Origin: JAQBYK01 sp964499425
GTDB lineage: Bacteria > Patescibacteriota > Gracilibacteria > UBA1369 > LOWO2-01-FULL-3
Direction: 5' to 3'
DNA: 6,097 bases
NCBI GenBank assembly: GCA_964499425.1
Contig: CAZCLD010000061.1
Span: 1 to 6,097, forward strand
The first letter of the stretch is position 1, and each line of letters starts with the position of its first letter. Below, in pieces: positions 4,672-6,097 of the stretch. Made by a program: the position numbers and the translations under genes. The notes beneath the pieces were generated by a model, which worked only from the letters and a program-made list of their open reading frames with translations, was not told the origin of the DNA and ran no database searches.

Positions 4672-6027
4672 ATGCGTCCACTTAAAGAATTTGTAGAAGA
4701 TCGGTCATTAATTGATAGGAAGGGCCTTGGAACTGGTGAATCTGAAGTCGATTTATCTGAGGATTCTCCTGTTGAAAGTGGAATAGCTGAGCTTAGATCA
4801 AGAGTATTAGCTGCTTTTAATCTCCAAATTCTTGAGATTAAATCAAGTATTGCTACATCTTTTGATTCTCTAGGAGCTTATGATTTGAGTGCTGTGACAA
4901 GAATTGTGAATGCTAAATTGGATAGCTTTGTGTCCCAACTTTTGAGAGATGGTAAGCTGAATTTAGGTGTTAACGATGAATTGGTTCATACACAGATTGA
5001 GCTTCCGGATGATCTTGCTAGATTCTTAGAAATTATTGAGTTTATATCTGAATTATTTGGAAGAATTAATAGCCTCAAAGCAGAGGCTTCTCTCAAAAAA
5101 GTAGGATTTGAAGCTAAGGTTGTTGGAGCTAGGGATGATTTGGAGGTGTTGAATGAAATTCCAATCAGTAGGAGAGGTGAAGAATGGAAGAGAGGTGAAT
5201 CCAGAGCGCTTGGTACTGTTGAGAGATTTGATAGGAAGGCAAGTGGAACGAAAAGGAGGATAAGAGTCTTGGATTCAAAATGTCAATCAGTTTTGAATTC
5301 AGTTGGTTCTTTTGAAGAATTGGAAGCTGCGCTTGAGGAGCTGATTGTATTTTTGAAGTCTGGTTGGATAGAAGGTAGAGAAGCAAAGGCAATGTTAGCT
5401 GATATGCATTCAAATGGTGGTGTTGACAGGGATTTGTTTGCTGCTGATTTTAGTACAAGGGTGAATGGAGGTGCCAGGACTGGGGTTGCGAAGCGTGTTC
5501 GGTCTTCGAGATCAAGGGTGGTTGCATTGGCAGCTGCAATTGGAGGAGCAGCAGCCTTGTTGGCTACCATAGTGTTGACAAATTCGCCAACAAAAAGTAC
5601 TAAACCAGTGAAGATTCCTAGTGGATCAGAACTTAAAGCTGGACCTGGTCTTATGGCTGGGAAGTATGCTGATTATTTTGGAGAGGGGTCTGTTGAAAAA
5701 GCTAGAGATTATTTAAGAGATATAAACTTAAAAGGTATGAAATCTATTATTGCCCATACTGATAAGCGTATAGAGGTTGGTCATTTATTTCCGGCGGTAA
5801 TAGATGGCAGAAGTCCTGGTAAGTTAAGAGAGATTATGCCAAGACCTTACTACGCAACTGGACGTGTTTTAGCTGTTGAGGAAGAGCCTAATGGGGCTGG
5901 TTCATTTCATAAAACGGTTACTCTCTGGATTGAATTTACTGGTGTTCCTGAATGGTCGTACCAAACTACACTTGAAGTCACCACTGATGGTATGCCTCCG
6001 TACTGGGGTGGGTCGACAGATATCTAA
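4672..6027 (+). CDS. unrecognised 451-aa single-pass membrane protein
   Basis: I do not recognise this protein. Residue numbers are for the ATG at 4672. An upstream TTG (4570) would add 34 residues but lies before the promoter. Residues 1-30 are charged. Residues 38-240 are mostly amphipathic helices (for example ELRSRVLAAFNLQILEIKSS and FLEIIEFISELFGRINSLKA) and could form coiled coils. A basic stretch (KRVRSSRSR, 274-282) precedes one membrane helix of Ala, Gly, Leu and Val (282-304). The positive-inside rule then puts the N-terminal 280 residues in the cytoplasm and the last 145 or so outside. That outer part starts with a Ser/Thr/Lys/Pro linker and ends in alternating strand-like segments (YYATGRVLAVEEE, KTVTLWIEFTG, YQTTLEVTT). 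No catalytic motif or lipobox is visible. The gene is divergent from the four-helix membrane protein. The bitopic layout would suit a sensor, scaffold or secretion component, but nothing selects among these. Confidence 0.85.
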   Translation: MRPLKEFVEDRSLIDRKGLGTGESEVDLSEDSPVESGIAELRSRVLAAFNLQILEIKSSIATSFDSLGAYDLSAVTRIVNAKLDSFVSQLLRDGKLNLGVNDELVHTQIELPDDLARFLEIIEFISELFGRINSLKAEASLKKVGFEAKVVGARDDLEVLNEIPISRRGEEWKRGESRALGTVERFDRKASGTKRRIRVLDSKCQSVLNSVGSFEELEAALEELIVFLKSGWIEGREAKAMLADMHSNGGVDRDLFAADFSTRVNGGARTGVAKRVRSSRSRVVALAAAIGGAAALLATIVLTNSPTKSTKPVKIPSGSELKAGPGLMAGKYADYFGEGSVEKARDYLRDINLKGMKSIIAHTDKRIEVGHLFPAVIDGRSPGKLREIMPRPYYATGRVLAVEEEPNGAGSFHKTVTLWIEFTGVPEWSYQTTLEVTTDGMPPYWGGSTDI

Positions 6028-6047
6028 TTTCTCATTCTAATGAGAAA
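6028..6047. repeat. 9-bp inverted repeat right after the 451-aa gene
   Basis: TTTCTCATT (6028-6036) and AATGAGAAA (6039-6047) are perfect complements around CT. The repeat starts at the first base after the stop codon. A terminator is the natural reading, but the stem is AT-rich and no T-tract follows on the plus strand. It is also 15 bp upstream of the next -35 box and could be an operator. Confidence 0.45.
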
Positions 6048-6062
6048 AATGAACCCAGACTC

Positions 6063-6091
6063 TTGACTAAATGGCTTTTTCCTGCTTTAAT
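6063..6091 (+). promoter_or_regulatory. promoter of a gene beyond the window end
   Basis: TTGACT (6063-6068), a 17-bp spacer ending with TG (6083-6084) as an extended -10, and TTTAAT (6086-6091) predict a start near 6098, just outside the window. If the short-leader pattern of the other genes holds, the start codon should lie about 23-30 bp after 6091. Confidence 0.6.
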
Positions 6092-6097
6092 GTGCGA

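Noticed and set aside
369..6027. UGA recoded as an amino acid, as in some candidate-phylum bacteria
   Set aside because: None of the four genes contains an in-frame TGA, which would be expected if TGA were a regular sense codon. The lack of TGA stops among four genes is too small a sample to matter.
978..6027. A known defence, toxin-antitoxin, secretion or CRISPR system
   Set aside because: No nuclease, ATPase, polymerase, toxin, pilin or Cas motif was seen, and no spaced direct repeats are present. Adjacency alone does not justify naming a system.

Overview
This is a stretch of bacterial chromosome, moderately AT-rich, read with the standard code (long frames free of internal TGA; the four stops are TAG, TAG, TAA, TAA). 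Only two genes can be named: a tRNA-Lys(CUU) and a FtnA-type ferritin. The other three coding regions are large proteins that I do not recognise. Every gene has its own sigma70-type promoter (TTGACA-like box, 16-17 bp, TANNNT), yet no coding region has a Shine-Dalgarno sequence, and the predicted leaders are only about 16-25 nt long. Big unrecognised helical and membrane proteins, CCA-encoding tRNAs and SD-less starts would suit a member of the Patescibacteria/CPR or another poorly sampled lineage. That is a guess from style, not something the sequence proves.

Layout. Positions 1-84: tRNA promoter and a strong GC-rich hairpin at the transcription start. Positions 85-160: tRNA-Lys. Positions 161-301: a 141-bp GC-rich non-coding insert. 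It ends in an exact 18-bp copy of the tRNA 3' end and carries an inverted 13-bp copy of the T-arm, and it looks like the scar of an integration or duplication at the tRNA. Positions 303-350: ferritin promoter with a 19-bp dyad over the -35 box. Positions 369-872: ferritin. Positions 873-977: promoter and small dyad. Positions 978-3359: a 793-aa protein built from a disordered basic N-terminus, a possible small beta-barrel, and two diverged copies of a unit of about 200-215 residues, each ending in a winged-helix-like module. Positions 3337-4533 (minus): a 398-aa protein with about four membrane helices, tail to tail with the previous gene and overlapping it by 23 bp. Positions 4534-4671: two face-to-face divergent promoters. 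Positions 4672-6027 (plus): a 451-aa single-pass membrane protein with a C-terminal domain predicted outside the cytoplasm. Positions 6028-6097: a dyad and the promoter of the next gene.

How they may work together. Ferritin stores iron and stands alone transcriptionally. The two membrane proteins are divergently transcribed from one 138-bp control region, so co-regulation is plausible. The 793-aa protein converges on the first of them. A three-protein system (soluble, possibly nucleic-acid-binding repeat protein plus two membrane proteins) is possible, but it rests only on adjacency: no catalytic motif, nuclease, ATPase, transposase or integrase is visible.
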